From Ceratotherium simum simum (Eukaryota; Chordata; Mammalia; Perissodactyla; Rhinocerotidae), in the NCBI RefSeq assembly GCF_000283155.1, contig NW_004454177.1, positions 24,474,249 through 24,538,248 on the forward strand: a stretch of 64,000 nt of DNA, in the 5' to 3' direction. The notes under the pieces are model-generated. The model was given only the letters and a program-made list of their open reading frames with translations, was not told where the DNA came from and did no database searches. Both the position numbers and the translations under genes were made by a program. Below, one piece after another: positions 45,185-56,875 of the stretch. Each line of letters starts with the position of its first letter. Within the stretch, counting starts at the first letter, position 1.

Positions 45185-46735
45185 ATATATATATTTCATT
45201 CTAATTCTTTTTTATTTTAGTAAGAACATTTAACATGAGATCTACCCTCTTAACAAATCTTCAAGTCTACAATACAGCATTGTTAACTATAGGCAGGATG
45301 GTATACAGCAGATCTCTAGAACCTATTCCCTTTGCATAACTGAAATTTTATACTTCTTGATTAGCGACCCCACATTTCCCTCTCATCCCAGCTCCCAGCA
45401 ACCACTACTCTACTCTCCACTTCTATGAGTTTGACTATTTTAGATACCTTACATAAGTGGAATCATACAGTATTTGTCCTTTTGTGATTGGCTTATTTTG
45501 CCTAGCATAACGTCCTCAAGGTTCATCCATGTTGTCACATATTGCAGAATTTCCTTCTTTCTTTAAAGGCTGAATAATATTCCAATCTATGTATATACCA
45601 AATTTTCTTTATCCATTTAACAGTTGATGGACATTTAAGTTGTTTCACATCTTGGCTATTGTGATTAGTGCTGCAACGAACATAGCAGTACAAATATCTC
45701 TTTGAGATCCTCATTTCAATTCTTTTGGATAGATACTCAGAAGTGGGATGGCTAGATCATTTGGTAATCCTATTTTTAATTTTTTGAGGAACATTCATAC
45801 TGTTTTCCACAGCAGCTGTACCATTTTACATTCCCACCAATCGTTTACAAGCATTCCAGTTTCTCTATATCCTTGCCAACAGTTATCTTTTTTTCTTATA
45901 ATGGCCATCCTAATAGGTGTGAGGTGATATCTCACTGTGGTTTTGATTTGCATTTCTCTGATTATTAGTGACATTAAGCATCTTTGCATATATTTGTTGG
46001 CCCTTTGTATGTCTTCTTTGGAGAAATGTCTATTCAAGTCCTTTGCCCACTTTTAATCATGTTATTTGTTTTTTTGCTATTGAGTTATAGGAGTTTCTCA
46101 TATATTTTGGATCTTAACACATTATCAGATATATGGTTCACAAATATTTCCTCTCATTCTGTAGCTTGACTTTTCACTGTTAATTATTGCTTTTTCTGTA
46201 CAAAATCTTTTTAGTTTGATGTAGTATCATTTGAATATTTTTGCTTTTGTTGCCTATGCTTTTGATGTTATATCCCAAAAATCATTGCCAAGCCCAATGT
46301 CATAAAGCTTTTCCTCTATGTTTTCTTCTAGGAGTTGTACAATTTCATGTCTTATTTTTAAGTCTTTAATCCATTTTGAGTTGATTTTGTGTCCGGCATA
46401 ATATGGGTCTAATTTCATTCTCTCGCATGTGGATATCCAGTTTTCCCAATATTATTTGTTCAAGAAACTATCCTTCCCTCATTGTGTATTTTTGGCATCC
46501 TTGTCAAAGTTCAGTTGACCAGATATGCGTGGATTTATTTCTTGATTCTCTATTCTGTTCCCTTAATCTATATATCTGTCTTTATGCCATACTGTTTTAA
46601 TTACTGTAGCTTTTGTAATGTATTTGGAAATCAGGAAGTGTGATGCTTCCAGTTTTGTTTTTCTTTCTTAAGATTGTTTTAGCTATGAGGTGGGCTTTGT
46701 GGTTTCATATGAATTTTAGAATTGTTTTCAGGAGA
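45185..46735 (-). mobile_element. 5'-truncated L1 (ORF2 3' part and 3' UTR), - strand, inserted in L2
   Basis: The antisense L1 3' UTR lies at 45185 to about 45470 ('taacatgagatctaccctct', 'acagcattgttaactatagg'). It is followed by the end of ORF2: 'aggttcatccatgttgtcac', 'ccattttacattcccaccaa', 'tatgttttcttctaggagtt', 'aagtcctttgcccactttt', 'taatccattttgagttgat' and 'aatcaggaagtgtgatgctt'. It stops abruptly at about 46735 in mid-ORF2, the usual 5' truncation. The 80-codon - strand frame at 45795-46037 reads [17 protein letters not shown], a fragment of the L1 C-terminal region. It is inactive. Confidence 0.88.
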
Positions 46736-46740
46736 ACAAT

Positions 46741-46764
46741 TTGCCTGTTCTCTTAAACAGGCAA
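46741..46764. repeat. Perfect short hairpin at the L1 5' junction
   Basis: The 9-bp arms 'ttgcctgtt' and 'aacaggcaa' flank a 6-base loop 'ctctta'. It lies immediately after the truncated 5' end of the L1, so it may be a repair-associated filler. Confidence 0.8.
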
Positions 46765-47493
46765 AAGACTATGGAGATTTAAAAATTTATAAGGAAAGAC
46801 CAGTTATTAGAATCCAAAATTCCAGGAAGAGTGCAACAGTTGAAGGAAGAAGTAATAGTGGCTTTGAGTAGAAGAATGGTTGTAGGGATCGAGAGAGATG
46901 AAAACTTAGGTAACTATTTGGGATTTAGAATAGATATTGTTTGATTTTTAATTAGAGCGTAAGGAGTATTAATGTGCCTATTCTGGCTTTCACACTGGAA
47001 GGATGGTGGTATCATTTATTGGAGGTATAGAAAATTTGGGAAGTAATATATTTTGGTTTGGACATGTTGAATTTGAGCTACTTATGAGACATATGCATGG
47101 AAATGTCAGTTGAATATGTGAGTATGCAATTCGAAAGAGAGGTCTGAACTAGAAATGCACATTTGATATATAGATGGCATTTCAAACATAGATATAGAAA
47201 ATATTTCCCAAGAAAGTAAATGTAGTTAGAAAAGATTAAGCTCTGAGAAAGTCCAGAATGTAACACTCAGTTAGAGGAGCAGAGTCTAGGAATCATCAAA
47301 GAGATAGCCAGGAAACTAGAAGAGTGTGGTGACATGAAAATCAGGGGAAAAAAGTATTTACAGTGTTTCGACAGGGAAAGCAAGGACAAATATGTGTAAC
47401 AGGGCTGAGCTATTCAAGTGAGATGAGCGCATTAGGGTGCTTATTAAACAACATTTCAGTGGTATAGTGGGGCAGTCAGATTGCAATGGATTC

Positions 47494-47753
47494 AAAAGTG
47501 AGAGAGAGGGGCTGGCCCCGTGATGTAGTGGTTAAGTGCACGTGCTCCGTGGCTGGCGGCCCGGGTTCGGATCCTGGGTGCGCACCGACGCACCACTTGT
47601 CAGGCCATGCTGTGGCGGTGTCCCACATAAAGTGCAGGAAGATGGGCATGGATGTTAGCTCAGGGCCGGTCTTCCTCAGCAAAAGGAGGATTGGCATGGA
47701 TGTTAGCTCAGGGCTGATCTTCCTCACACACACAAAAAAAAAGTGAGAGAGAG
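47494..47753 (+). mobile_element. ERE SINE with 15-bp duplication, in L2
   Basis: The body is 47509-47738: head 'gggctggccccgtgatgtag', CpG-rich B-box region 'gcggcccgggttcggatcc', 'aggccatgctgtggcgg', 'aaagtgcaggaagatgggc' and two tail units around 'cagcaaaaggaggattggc', ending 'tcctcacacacac' plus A's. The perfect duplication 'aaaagtgagagagag' lies at 47494-47508 and 47739-47753. It is a young head joined to the older body/tail module. Frames at 47476-47746 on both strands are SINE read-through. Confidence 0.95.
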
Positions 47754-47880
47754 AAAAGTTATAACTCTAGAAAATTTGGTTGTGGCAAGAAGAAAGAAAG
47801 ATGACAGTAACTACAGGAGGCTGTAGAGCCACATAAGGCTGTTTAAGATGAGAAGTTCTAGAACATCTTTAAATACTTGT

Positions 47881-48728
47881 CCCCATTTCCTGAGATTATT
47901 CAAAATCAAGTCAACATCATTTTTAGCACTGTTCTGCTAGTATTTAGTTCTATCTTTTTTTAGTTCAATCTTTTTGCTCCTCCTTGCTCCTGTGACTAAA
48001 TGCCACAACCTATTCCCCAGGTCTAAAAATTGGATACCATTTTGTTTCCAGGTATCATGCCAGTATCCTATTTCATTAGATATTATTTTTAGTAGTGGAA
48101 CTGCCACTTCACATGAAGAAGACCGATTTGTATGAAAGATATTTAACAAGATGATTCTGGAGTTTATGCTTATGCATTCCTATACTCCAAAACCCCTTCC
48201 TCATCTGTCATCTCTGTTCAAATCCCTCCAGCCTAGGTGGGTCCAAAAACTTCTTAATTAAACCTCTAAGATTCTACAACACTCTTTGTCAAATACTGCC
48301 TGACTCCACAAGCTTGAGGCTTTCATTCACGTGTTCTGCAGAGGAAATTATAGCAATCATCTATAAAGTGGAGAGACAAAATGTGATCCAGTGAATTTAG
48401 GGATAAAATTATTAGACCTTCTATTTATTTAAATTCAACTTAAAATATAAGAAAACTGAAACAACTAATATTTAATAAAAGTTAGACATTGTCACTCTTG
48501 TTGGATTCATATATAAGATGTCCCTTAACACACACACAAAAAAATGCAGTGATAAATTAGGAAGAAAAGGCATTTTTAATTCTAAAGTGTTAACAATGGT
48601 ATTGCCAGAAGTTTGTTCGCTTTGAGTTTATGTAAGAATTTTCATTTTCTTCTTTTGATTTTAAATAGATAGAAGGAACGAAAGAGAAATAGAACCAATC
48701 TGTCTTATCTAAAACTACTACTTTATTT
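47881..48728. other. Unassigned sequence
   Basis: No gene or clear repeat. A short (CA)n run lies near 48528-48540. Confidence 0.45.
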
Positions 48729-48978
48729 CACACATTTATTTTTTTTATTTTTTTTTTTTTAAAGATTTTATTTATTCACTTTTTTCCCCCCAAAGCCCCA
48801 GTAGACAGTTGTATGTCATAGGTTCACATCCTTCTAGTTGCCGTACGTGGGACTCGGCCTCGGGTTGGACGGAGAAGTGGTGCCCTGGGGCGTGCCCGGG
48901 ATCCGAACCCGGGCCGCCAGCATCAGAGTGCGCGCACTTAACCGCTAAGCCACGGAGCCGGCCCCACACATTTATTTT
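48729..48978 (-). mobile_element. ERE SINE, young copy, - strand, with 14-bp duplication
   Basis: The only - strand ERE. The body is 48743-48964 and reads in antisense: T-rich tail, 'caaagccccagtagacagtt', 'acatccttctagttgcc', 'ggatccgaacccgggccgcc' (B box) and 'gctaagccacggagccggcc' (head). The perfect target duplication 'cacacatttatttt' lies at 48729-48742 and 48965-48978. Head CpGs are retained, so it is young. The frames at 48772-49033 are SINE-derived. Confidence 0.95.
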
Positions 48979-49730
48979 GAAAGTTTTAAAAAATATAGAA
49001 ATGTATACAAGTCATAAGTGTACAGCTCTATGAAGTTTTACAAAGGAAACCCATGTCAAGAATAGAACATTAATAGCCCCAGAGAAAGCTTCCTCTTGAT
49101 CCCTCCCAATTGCTACCTACCCTTTCCAAAAAGGTGATACCTAATTTGACTTATTACACTATATATTAGTTTTCTGGTTTTTAACATTTGTATTAATAGA
49201 ATCAAATATATGTACTGTTTCAGTACTTGGCTTCCTTTGCTAAGGCTTACATTTGTGAGAGTCATCCACATTTTGAGTAGCAGTAGTTTATTTCTTAGTA
49301 GTATTAAATTGTATAACGTAGCACTATTTATTTGTTCCTTCCACAGTTGTTAGAAGTTGGATTGTTCCCAGTCACGACTATTATAAACAAAGCTTCTATG
49401 AGCATTCTTGTACATGTTTTTTGGTGCACATGTGCATGGAGTTCCATTGAGTACAAAGATGGTAGTTGGAATAGTGGGTCATTGATTATGCATATATTCA
49501 GTAGAAATTGCAAAAAATTTCCCAATAATTGAATCAATTCACTCACCATCATCAGTTAGAGTTCTAGTATCTCTACATCATTGCCAACAATTGGTATTAT
49601 CAGTACTTTTAGTTTCAACCATATTGGAAAGTGTACAGAGGTATCTCATTGCGGTTTTAATTTTCATTTCCCAGATAACTAAAAAGATTGAGCTATGTTT
49701 TAGATATTTATTGAAATTTGCATGTGAACA
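48979..49730 (-). mobile_element. Ancient L1 3' end, - strand
   Basis: Antisense L1 landmarks in degraded form: 'tttaaaaaatatagaaatgt', 'agagtcatccacattttgag', 'ttgttagaagttggattgtt', 'aaacaaagcttctatgagca', 'ggtatctcattgcggtttta' and 'ttttcatttcccagataact'. L1-like text also flanks the ERE on the left side. It is inactive and highly diverged. Confidence 0.68.
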
Positions 49731-51555
49731 GTTAAGTGAATTTTTAGATTATATTCTGTGGTTTAAACTAAATCTCAAAAAAGACAAGTAAACTAAAAGT
49801 AGTGTATGCAAATGAACCAAAAGTTGAAAATAATATTCACAAAGCATCACAGAAAATTAAGATAAGGGCAAAGACAAATACAAGCTCTTCATCAGCTATG
49901 CTTCAAAGGAGAAACAATGATGATTTCATCATATCTGGTAAGAAGTTTGCAAAGACAATCAAATCATCAAGTAGACTGTTTGAAATGTTTATTTACTTTT
50001 ACTATTTTTAATGATGAACTCCACTTTAGTGTACAGTGTGCCATTAGATATTAACTAATTCTTGTAAATAATACATGTTACAAATAAATATATGCAAATA
50101 GAACATAGGTGCTTGTTTTTGTCTTTACTGTTAGACATAACATTCAAAAACTGTTCAGAGATCTTTGTACTACGGTCCTGTTGGACACCATAGGAAATAG
50201 ATGGGGCTATCTCTGCTATCAGACTTCTTTGAGGTTGATCAGAATGTTGTCTGATTCCATCTTTGAAAATTTCTCACTTTCAGGCTTGGTATGATGTTCA
50301 TCCTGTGACAACTGTCCCCTCTTGTTAGATGGCTCTATCACCAATCCTCCGCCAAGGCTACCAACCACCTCTGGCAGTCTACTTTCCAGATACCACACTC
50401 CACTGGTATGACTGGATGTCATCTCCAAACCTGCCAATGAATTTGCCCCAACATTTACATCTCTCAAATGGACATGCCAAATTTCCCAGGTTGCTCTTCT
50501 CCTGTCTAGCCTATCTCACTAAATTCCTCAAGCTCCTGTTCCAACATCCTATAATTTAGTTGACATTTACAAAATATAGTGAAAATAGTTTATTGACTAG
50601 AAGGTGATAAAAAGCATCTCCATTATAGATACTTACCTCCACAAAAGCAAGTGCTAAAGTGGGGGACTGAATTACCTTTTATTGATTCTTCTTTTCAGTT
50701 GATTGATTATATTTTTTACCTCATCAAATGTTCTAGCTCAGAACATTAACTTTTAAATGGGTCAGACTAAAATGTATATTTTAAAATTCAAAACGCATCT
50801 GTCAAATTCCTACAGGATCTTGCTGAAAGCAGTCTTTAAAAAGTTTTGCTGAATTTTCTTTGTAGATAAGAGATGAATGAGAGATTTTTTTCTTCATAAA
50901 TATCAAAATAGGTTGCAGTTCATTAAAGACATTTATAATATCCTTTATCAAATTCCAAAAAGCTAATATGTGCAAAGTTTGACTGCCATCTCAGTCCATT
51001 ATCTACAAAAGACAGAATTGTTGAATTATGCTCCTTTTTTTAACAATAAACTCTTAGTTTACAATTTGGGCACAATTAGGAGTGTTATAAAAGATTTTTA
51101 TGATCTTTTTCCCCTAGTCTCAGACCCAATTATTGTGCTCTTTGTATATGCAGCAAATTATTCAAGTATTAGTCATTTCCCTCGTTATCTGCTTCTTGCT
51201 CAAATTGTGTTACCATAAATTGTGGCCGCATTCAGCAGTTAGAGTATTCCATTTGTCTTTCATAATGCAGTTACAAGTAGTCAAACTAAATTGCTTAACT
51301 GGGTGGCAGTATGGTGGTGAAGTATTATTCCTGAGAAAGGGTGGGTCCTGGATCTGATGTCTAAAGAGCTCGTGGTCAGGTTTGAATGGGGCAAGAAGTT
51401 CCTTTGGGGCAACAATTGGAGACACAGAGAGCAAGTTGCTAAGTCAGATTTTAGATAACCTTAAATGCCAAAAACATATAAATACCAAAGGGCTTGGGTT
51501 AGGAAATTGCCCCATACTTACAGCATGGATGATCTTCTGTAATGTTGGGAGAGTT
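49731..51555. other. Unassigned 1.8-kb stretch
   Basis: No gene or clear repeat. Overlapping frames of 60-82 codons at 50109-50559 (both strands) and 50970-51434 have no recognised motif. The segment 50300-50560 is somewhat richer in G+C and pyrimidines on the + strand. Confidence 0.4.
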
Positions 51556-51559
51556 TGAT

Positions 51560-51870
51560 TATGAATCTCTTTCAATTATCCAGGCTTGAAGTATAAGTAC
51601 CTAGACTTGGGCATGAGCAGTTGGAACAGAAAGGAAGGGATAGATGTGAAAAGTATGTTAAAGAATTTGGCAATTGATTTTACTAGAAATAGTGGTCAAA
51701 TTTGACTCCCAGTTTTGAGGGTGTGTGGCTTGAAAAATTATCACGTTATTAACTAAAGTGGAACTCAGAAGTGAGAGGGATTTAGTGAGGGAGATGGTAA
51801 ATTTTCTTTAAAGGTGTTGTGTTCAGGGTGGCAATAAGACATACAAATTGGAACATCAAACAGGCACTTA
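51560..51870 (-). mobile_element. Degraded L2 LINE fragment, - strand
   Basis: 'ttatccaggcttgaagtata', 'gaaaggaagggatagatgtg', 'tttgactcccagttttgagg' and 'gggagatggtaaattttc', then 'gacatacaaattggaacatc', parallel the L2 antisense RT region (agtccaggcaagagatg, gatgactcccaggtttttgg, acatccaagtggagatgtc). High divergence. Confidence 0.5.
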
Positions 51871-52044
51871 TGGGAGTTGGAGAGGACAAAAAAGATAATA
51901 ATAGCTGAAAAAATTTCCTCTCCTATCTTGATTTTTAGTACACAAAGAACAAAACTGTAAAGTAGGAAAACGTGTTTGTGCACAGCTACCTTCTTTCTTC
52001 AAGGCTTCAGTGAATACTTGACTTAGGGTTGCAATGTTCTACAA

Positions 52045-52215
52045 TCCATTCACTCCTTAATTCAAAAAAGCATTTATTGATCACATGTTATATACCAGGA
52101 ATGAGAATGGTGAAGAAGAAACAAATATTTATTTTATGACCATTTGTGCCAGGCACTGTGCTAGGTGCTGGATGGAAAGTGGTAGATGAACAGATGCGAT
52201 CTCTCCTCAGGGGTG
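52045..52215 (-). mobile_element. L2/MIR-type 3' ends, - strand
   Basis: 'aaaaagcatttattgatcac' and then 'gtgccaggcactgtgctagg' with 'gtgctggatggaaagtgg' are antisense 3' ends of L2 or MIR. The phrase start appears twice within 90 bp, suggesting two adjacent fragments. Confidence 0.6.
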
Positions 52216-54675
52216 TTTAGTATTTACACCTGTGCCAGATCAAACCCTCTCTCAAGAGTACTTCCAGACCCAGCTAGTCCCTGGACACTGCCTGTTAGTC
52301 CTTCTGACTACCTGCTTTCATCCCCATTACTCTAACTATTATTTAGATATTTACAGATATGTCAACATCCTATTAGTTAATAATTGTTTAAGTCCTTCTG
52401 AGTCTGGGAATTCGAAATACTCACTTAAAACATTTGAGATGGATGAGTACACTCTGCCTAACATGTTTCTTAGAAAAAGAAAAACACAGTAAATTGTATA
52501 CAATTAATTTTTTATGAAGATGTTTTTCTCAGTAATGCCTCCTACACAGGTGACATGACTTGAACATTTTCTGATTAAAGCAGATATAGTCTCTAATCTT
52601 TCAAAGTATTAAAAAGGTAAGGACTTGGCAAAATATGAAGTTTCATTGCAGGGAGCTTTGTTTCCTAACAAAATTGCTAAGAATGTGTATTCAGGCTTTA
52701 AAATGAAACCATCTTATGAGGGGGCTTTTTTCCTTCCTGAAAACACATATGTATCTGTACTAGTTGAAAGCAAGTGTCCACTGACATTTGGGGCAATGAC
52801 TTCTCTATCTGTTTTTAGATTTGACCTAAAAATAACCAAAGAAACACAGTAAAATAACTTGCGCACGCCTGTAGGCAAAAGATCATCCTGTTCAGGGAAA
52901 AAGACCACTGAGTAAATGGCTTTATATTTTAATTGATTAAATCCCCAGCTGTTTTGATGTGGTATACCCTTTATAAAGGTTAGAACTTCCATCTGCCTAG
53001 CCTTTCCTCTGAGACTCAGGAAAGTCTCAGCTGCAGATGTGGTAGTCTCAAAAAAACAAGGGTAAGCTAAAGCTGCTTCCTTTCCAGTCAAAGAAGAAGA
53101 CAGCACTTTCTGTTAAAAAGTATTTTTTCCAGCCAGTCTTTTACAAGCAACTCACTGGTTCCATAAATAAAGAGCAACATCCTCTATAGACTGCGTTTCC
53201 CCATAGGTGAACTTGTAAGAACATCTTACAACAGCCCATTCTCTGACTTGTGTATCTCTTGAGACCAATCAAGATCCCTTCTCTTTTTCTTCAATTTAAG
53301 TTTTAACAAAATTTAAAAATGAGAAAGTAATGCTTAGATGACATTTGGATCATATCGCTGAAATATTTCTTTACTACTTCACTCTCAAACTTTAGATATT
53401 GATTAAGCTGATCCCCAACCCTGAAATTACAGAAAGTATAACTTCTAAAATCCAACAGGATAGAAATGCAATTTGGTCTAGAATTGTGAAATGACTAAGC
53501 CAGACCATGTGACTCACAGATCCAGCTTAGACTCCCTCTTTGCTGAAGAGGAAAAGGATGAGATGAGGTTGATATTGAATAGAGCTAGTCATTATTTCAA
53601 ATACAGGAAGGAAACATATGAATGACATATTGAAAAATTATAAAAATGACATATATCAGTTGTAAGATATGAAATTAGAGATTGTGTATATTTATATCTT
53701 GCAGTGGCCAACACAATAATAGGGACTACAGTAGTGGTGGCATAATAAATGTTAGTGAAAGAGCAAAAGAGAAGGAGAGGGGAAGAGATTATAAATTCCC
53801 TTCTAATCTATTAGAATAAAAGACACCACCAGATAAAGGACCATAGATAACTGTGCAACAACGGCTATAAAGAACAGCTATCCTTGGCAAGACCCAAGAT
53901 CACCAGAAGCTAGTATTCTAGCAATATGGATGCACATGATATTCCTGTTGTAGTGGGTGCACTTTAAGTCAAAAATAAGGACACTTCCAATTGTTTAGAC
54001 CAGTAGTTGCAATTGTTTTCTCTGTTTTCAGAAATGTCTAACAGAAAAAATGATCCCACAGAGTCTAGAAGGATCAAACTTAACATCTTAGTACACAAGT
54101 AGAAGTTAGAAATAGGAGGGATGTGCTTTTGAAGAAAAGGCACAAAGAGCTAAATGGTATCTTCATCCAAAAGTCTTAATAATCTCATTAAAGTGACATT
54201 GGTGATTTGAGGAAGACAGAAAATTTGGAGAAATTAGATTCAACTTATTTGGAATCAATTAAATGAATAAAATATTTCTGGACATCAATGGACCAGATGA
54301 GGTGAAATAGCAGGAATATGTACAGATTCATTAAGAAGAATATGGCTTTTCCAAAGATACATAAGCTAAGAAATACAGGCTAAAAGAAAGATAACAGTAG
54401 GGAGTGAGGAAATTCTAGGCATAGAAAAGTGCAAGAGTACCATGGAATCATGGTCCTTGTTAGCAAGCACATTATGAAGATGGGTACAGTGGAGAGAAAG
54501 GCAACTGAATCCAGAAGGACTAATAAATTGAAACAATAACAACAATAATACTGCGAATGTAGAACATAGCTATTCATTTATAGTGAGTAAGTGGGAGAAG
54601 TGAGAGGCATAGAAATGGTCACAAAAAGAATGATAATAGATTTTAAAGGTTGAGTGATTCTAAAGACTGAGGAAT
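52216..54675. other. Unassigned 2.4-kb stretch with overlapping open frames
   Basis: No repeat family recognised with confidence. At 52714-53106 the - strand has a 130-codon open frame (start MLSSSLTGKEAALAYPCF), and the + strand has a 75-codon frame at 52625-52852 overlapping it antisense. Neither shows a domain, signal peptide or helix pattern that I can identify. Confidence 0.4.
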
Positions 54676-54679
54676 GCGT

Positions 54680-54935
54680 ACACACACATTTACGAAGGAT
54701 TTACACAACATGCCAAGCTTTGTGCTATACTTTTAGCAGATAATTTCTCACTTAGTTCGAGTAACAACTGTATTGTAAAGATGTTCTAAGTAAATCTTAC
54801 ATATGAATAAAGTAAGTATCACAGAGGACAACGTTCCCAAGGCCATGTATCTCATAAGCCATATTTTCTGTCTTAGGTCCTTCTAACTTCAAAGTCGGTA
54901 TTCTTTACCACTAAGTTTTGTTCCACCCTGTATGG
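54680..54935 (-). mobile_element. MIR SINE, - strand
   Basis: 'aacatgccaagctttgtgct', 'gcagataatttctcacttag', 'tcacagaggacaacgttccc' and 'aaggccatgtatctcataag', then 'ttctttaccactaagttttg', are the antisense MIR sequence with its downstream 'cttaaccactacgct'-type end. Confidence 0.68.
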
Positions 54936-55400
54936 CAATGATAATGAGTTGCCAAATGTGAAGTGGTGGAGAACATCATCACAGTTGAGAATTTTGTATA
55001 ATTTTAAGATTAAAGGTGTTTAAGGGTCATCAACACAAATGCTAAAGGCTAATGGCAGGAAAAGAATAAGCAAGAAACTGTGAAAAGAGGAAGAAGGAAG
55101 AGGCAAGAGATGACCCTCTCCTAAAAAAAAAAAATGCCATAGGCAGAGGAATGATATTCAAAAGATGATAATTAAGCAGTGACCCAGAAGTGGATATATA
55201 GCAAAGATTATGGTATGGGTTCCAGAAGACCTGGGGCAAGTGATCTTCATTAAAGAAGTAAACAAAAGAAAAGGACAAGAGAGAATTTGAGAATCTCAAA
55301 GAATCTGTTCACCATAAAAAGGGGACCCACAGATCTGAGAAGAAGCAATGAAATGAAAGCCGGTATGCTCAGGAGAGGGGTGACACTGAGTGGGATGATG
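54936..55400. other. Unassigned sequence
   Basis: No gene or repeat recognised; purine-rich. An 85-codon - strand frame at 55042-55299 is low-complexity (Phe/Leu-rich) and unsupported. Confidence 0.4.
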
Positions 55401-55404
55401 ATGA

Positions 55405-55560
55405 AATTGTGACCTCAGGACTCAAAGAGACCTAGGAAGCCCCACTCCACTGCTTACCAGTTCTGTGATCTTGTGCCAGTTACTCTCTCTCCTTGCTTCT
55501 GTGTCCTCATAGGTAAAATGATAATAAACAATAGTAAAATCCCACAGAGTTATTGTTTAC
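55405..55560 (+). mobile_element. MIR SINE, + strand
   Basis: 'ccactgcttaccagttctgt', 'gatcttgtgccagttactct', 'gtcctcataggtaaaatgat' and 'cccacagagttattgt' give the MIR sense order. Confidence 0.8.
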
Positions 55561-55699
55561 CCTCTCCCTCTGATCTCACAACTCTTATTACTCTATAACC
55601 ATCACATTCTAAGAAAGATGGAACAATATAATATCAGAACCTATATCCTGAGCCTTTTGATTGTCTCAGTGTCCCATCATTCAAATTATAGTCCTCCTG

Positions 55700-55800
55700 T
55701 ACCCTGTTTCAGCAGGATGATGGTACATAAAGTTTATTATACTATTGTCTCTATTTTCGTATATATCTGAAATTTTTCAAAATAAAAAGTTTAAAAGCAT
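55700..55800 (+). mobile_element. L1 3' tail, + strand
   Basis: 'aagtttattatactattgtc' and 'atatatctgaaatttttcaa', then 'aataaaaagtttaaaa', are the typical end of an L1ME-type 3' UTR. Upstream sequence is too diverged to assign. Confidence 0.7.
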
Positions 55801-56325
55801 ATAATTCTCTAAAATCCTATCAATCAGCAGCAACCTCTGCAAGAAGCTGCCTGGGCACAGATTTCTCCCCTCTAAGAGAAACAAAACTTAGTTTTTTATC
55901 TTGTATTTTTCCAGGAAGAGTTGTTTTAGAAATGCCTTTGTTCATGTGTTTGCTGTCAGTAGATCTCACTGTATGAATCATAATGAAAGAAAAAATGCTG
56001 GGGGTACCAAAAACCTGAAACCAACTGTCCACCACTGAGATGCTAAGTAGGCAGGATTGCTAATTCAATGTGCTACCTATGTCTTTATAGAGGTCACCAT
56101 TATAGGACAATCCGGAAAGAGGTGATATCTCCCAATGAGTAGTGATTATTCAGCGTCATAGCGTGAAGGATCACATACACCATGTGAACATGAGCCAAAA
56201 GGTGCTGATTATGGAGTGGTATAAAAATAAAATGGGTGAGAGCCAAAATATCTCAGCCACCTAAAGAATGAGACTGTGCTTCACTTTGGTGGTTTGTTCT
56301 CTTAGTTCTGTCAAAAAGAAAAAGT
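55801..56325. other. Unassigned sequence
   Basis: No gene or repeat recognised. Confidence 0.4.
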
Positions 56326-56329
56326 TCTT

Positions 56330-56520
56330 TTATTCATTCACACACTGAGTCAGCTCAATAATCACTTACGGAGTGTCTTGACAGTGTTCTGAATGCTGGA
56401 AATACTGTACTGAATTACACTGACATGATGACTGATATGGAAGAAAAACTGTTTATTTTTTTAGACACAAAGATAGACATTAAGTAAGCAATGTACTGCT
56501 ATGATTAAAAGAAGCATTAA
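56330..56520 (-). mobile_element. L2 LINE 3' end, - strand
   Basis: 'ttattcattcacacactgag', 'aataatcacttacggagtg', 'gtgttctgaatgctggaaat' and 'agacattaagtaagcaatgt' match the antisense L2 tail (tcattcattcaacaaatat..., gcactgtgctaggcgctgggg, gacaataaacaaa). Confidence 0.65.
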
Positions 56521-56874
56521 TAATAATGCTTTTCCCAGCCCTCATTCTGAAATAGGAGAGAAGTAGATAAGAAGTGAGGCAGATGGAGGTTAAAATGTCA
56601 GCTCTATTCCTGATGGGAACAGATGACTTCCTAATACTGCATCCCAGAATCAGGCCTGTACCTACCTAGACATAGACACAGCAGAAACAATCACAGGCTT
56701 CCCTGGCTGTCCTCTGTAGATGGCCTGCCCCCAAAAAACTTGGATTTGGATCAACAGAACAGAACCCTGGAGTTTACTATGTAATGCAAAATTAATTGCC
56801 CAAGTGATTGTATCAGTTACATTAATGCCAGCAGGGTAAGAGCTCCCATTACAATTCATCCTCCCAAACACTCA
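56521..56874. other. Unassigned sequence
   Basis: No gene or repeat recognised. Confidence 0.4.
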
Positions 56875-56875
56875 G

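Larger units (their letters stand above)
44600..47880 (-). mobile_element. Second long L2 LINE fragment, - strand, split by an L1 and an ERE
   Basis: The L2 (antisense) tail and 3' region lie at 44600-45165: 'tgccttcaggtaatttttaa', 'acttctctgaggaagtgacc', 'aaagaggctagtgtggctga', 'gctgtagaggtaggcagtga'. The text then breaks at an L1 and resumes at about 46795 with the RT part: 'tcgagagagatgaaaac', 'ttggtttggacatgttgaat', 'tgtcagttgaatatgtgagt', 'gatggcatttcaaac'. It continues through the ERE at 47509 to about 47880. It covers much of the same L2 interval as the copy at 38530. Confidence 0.78.
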
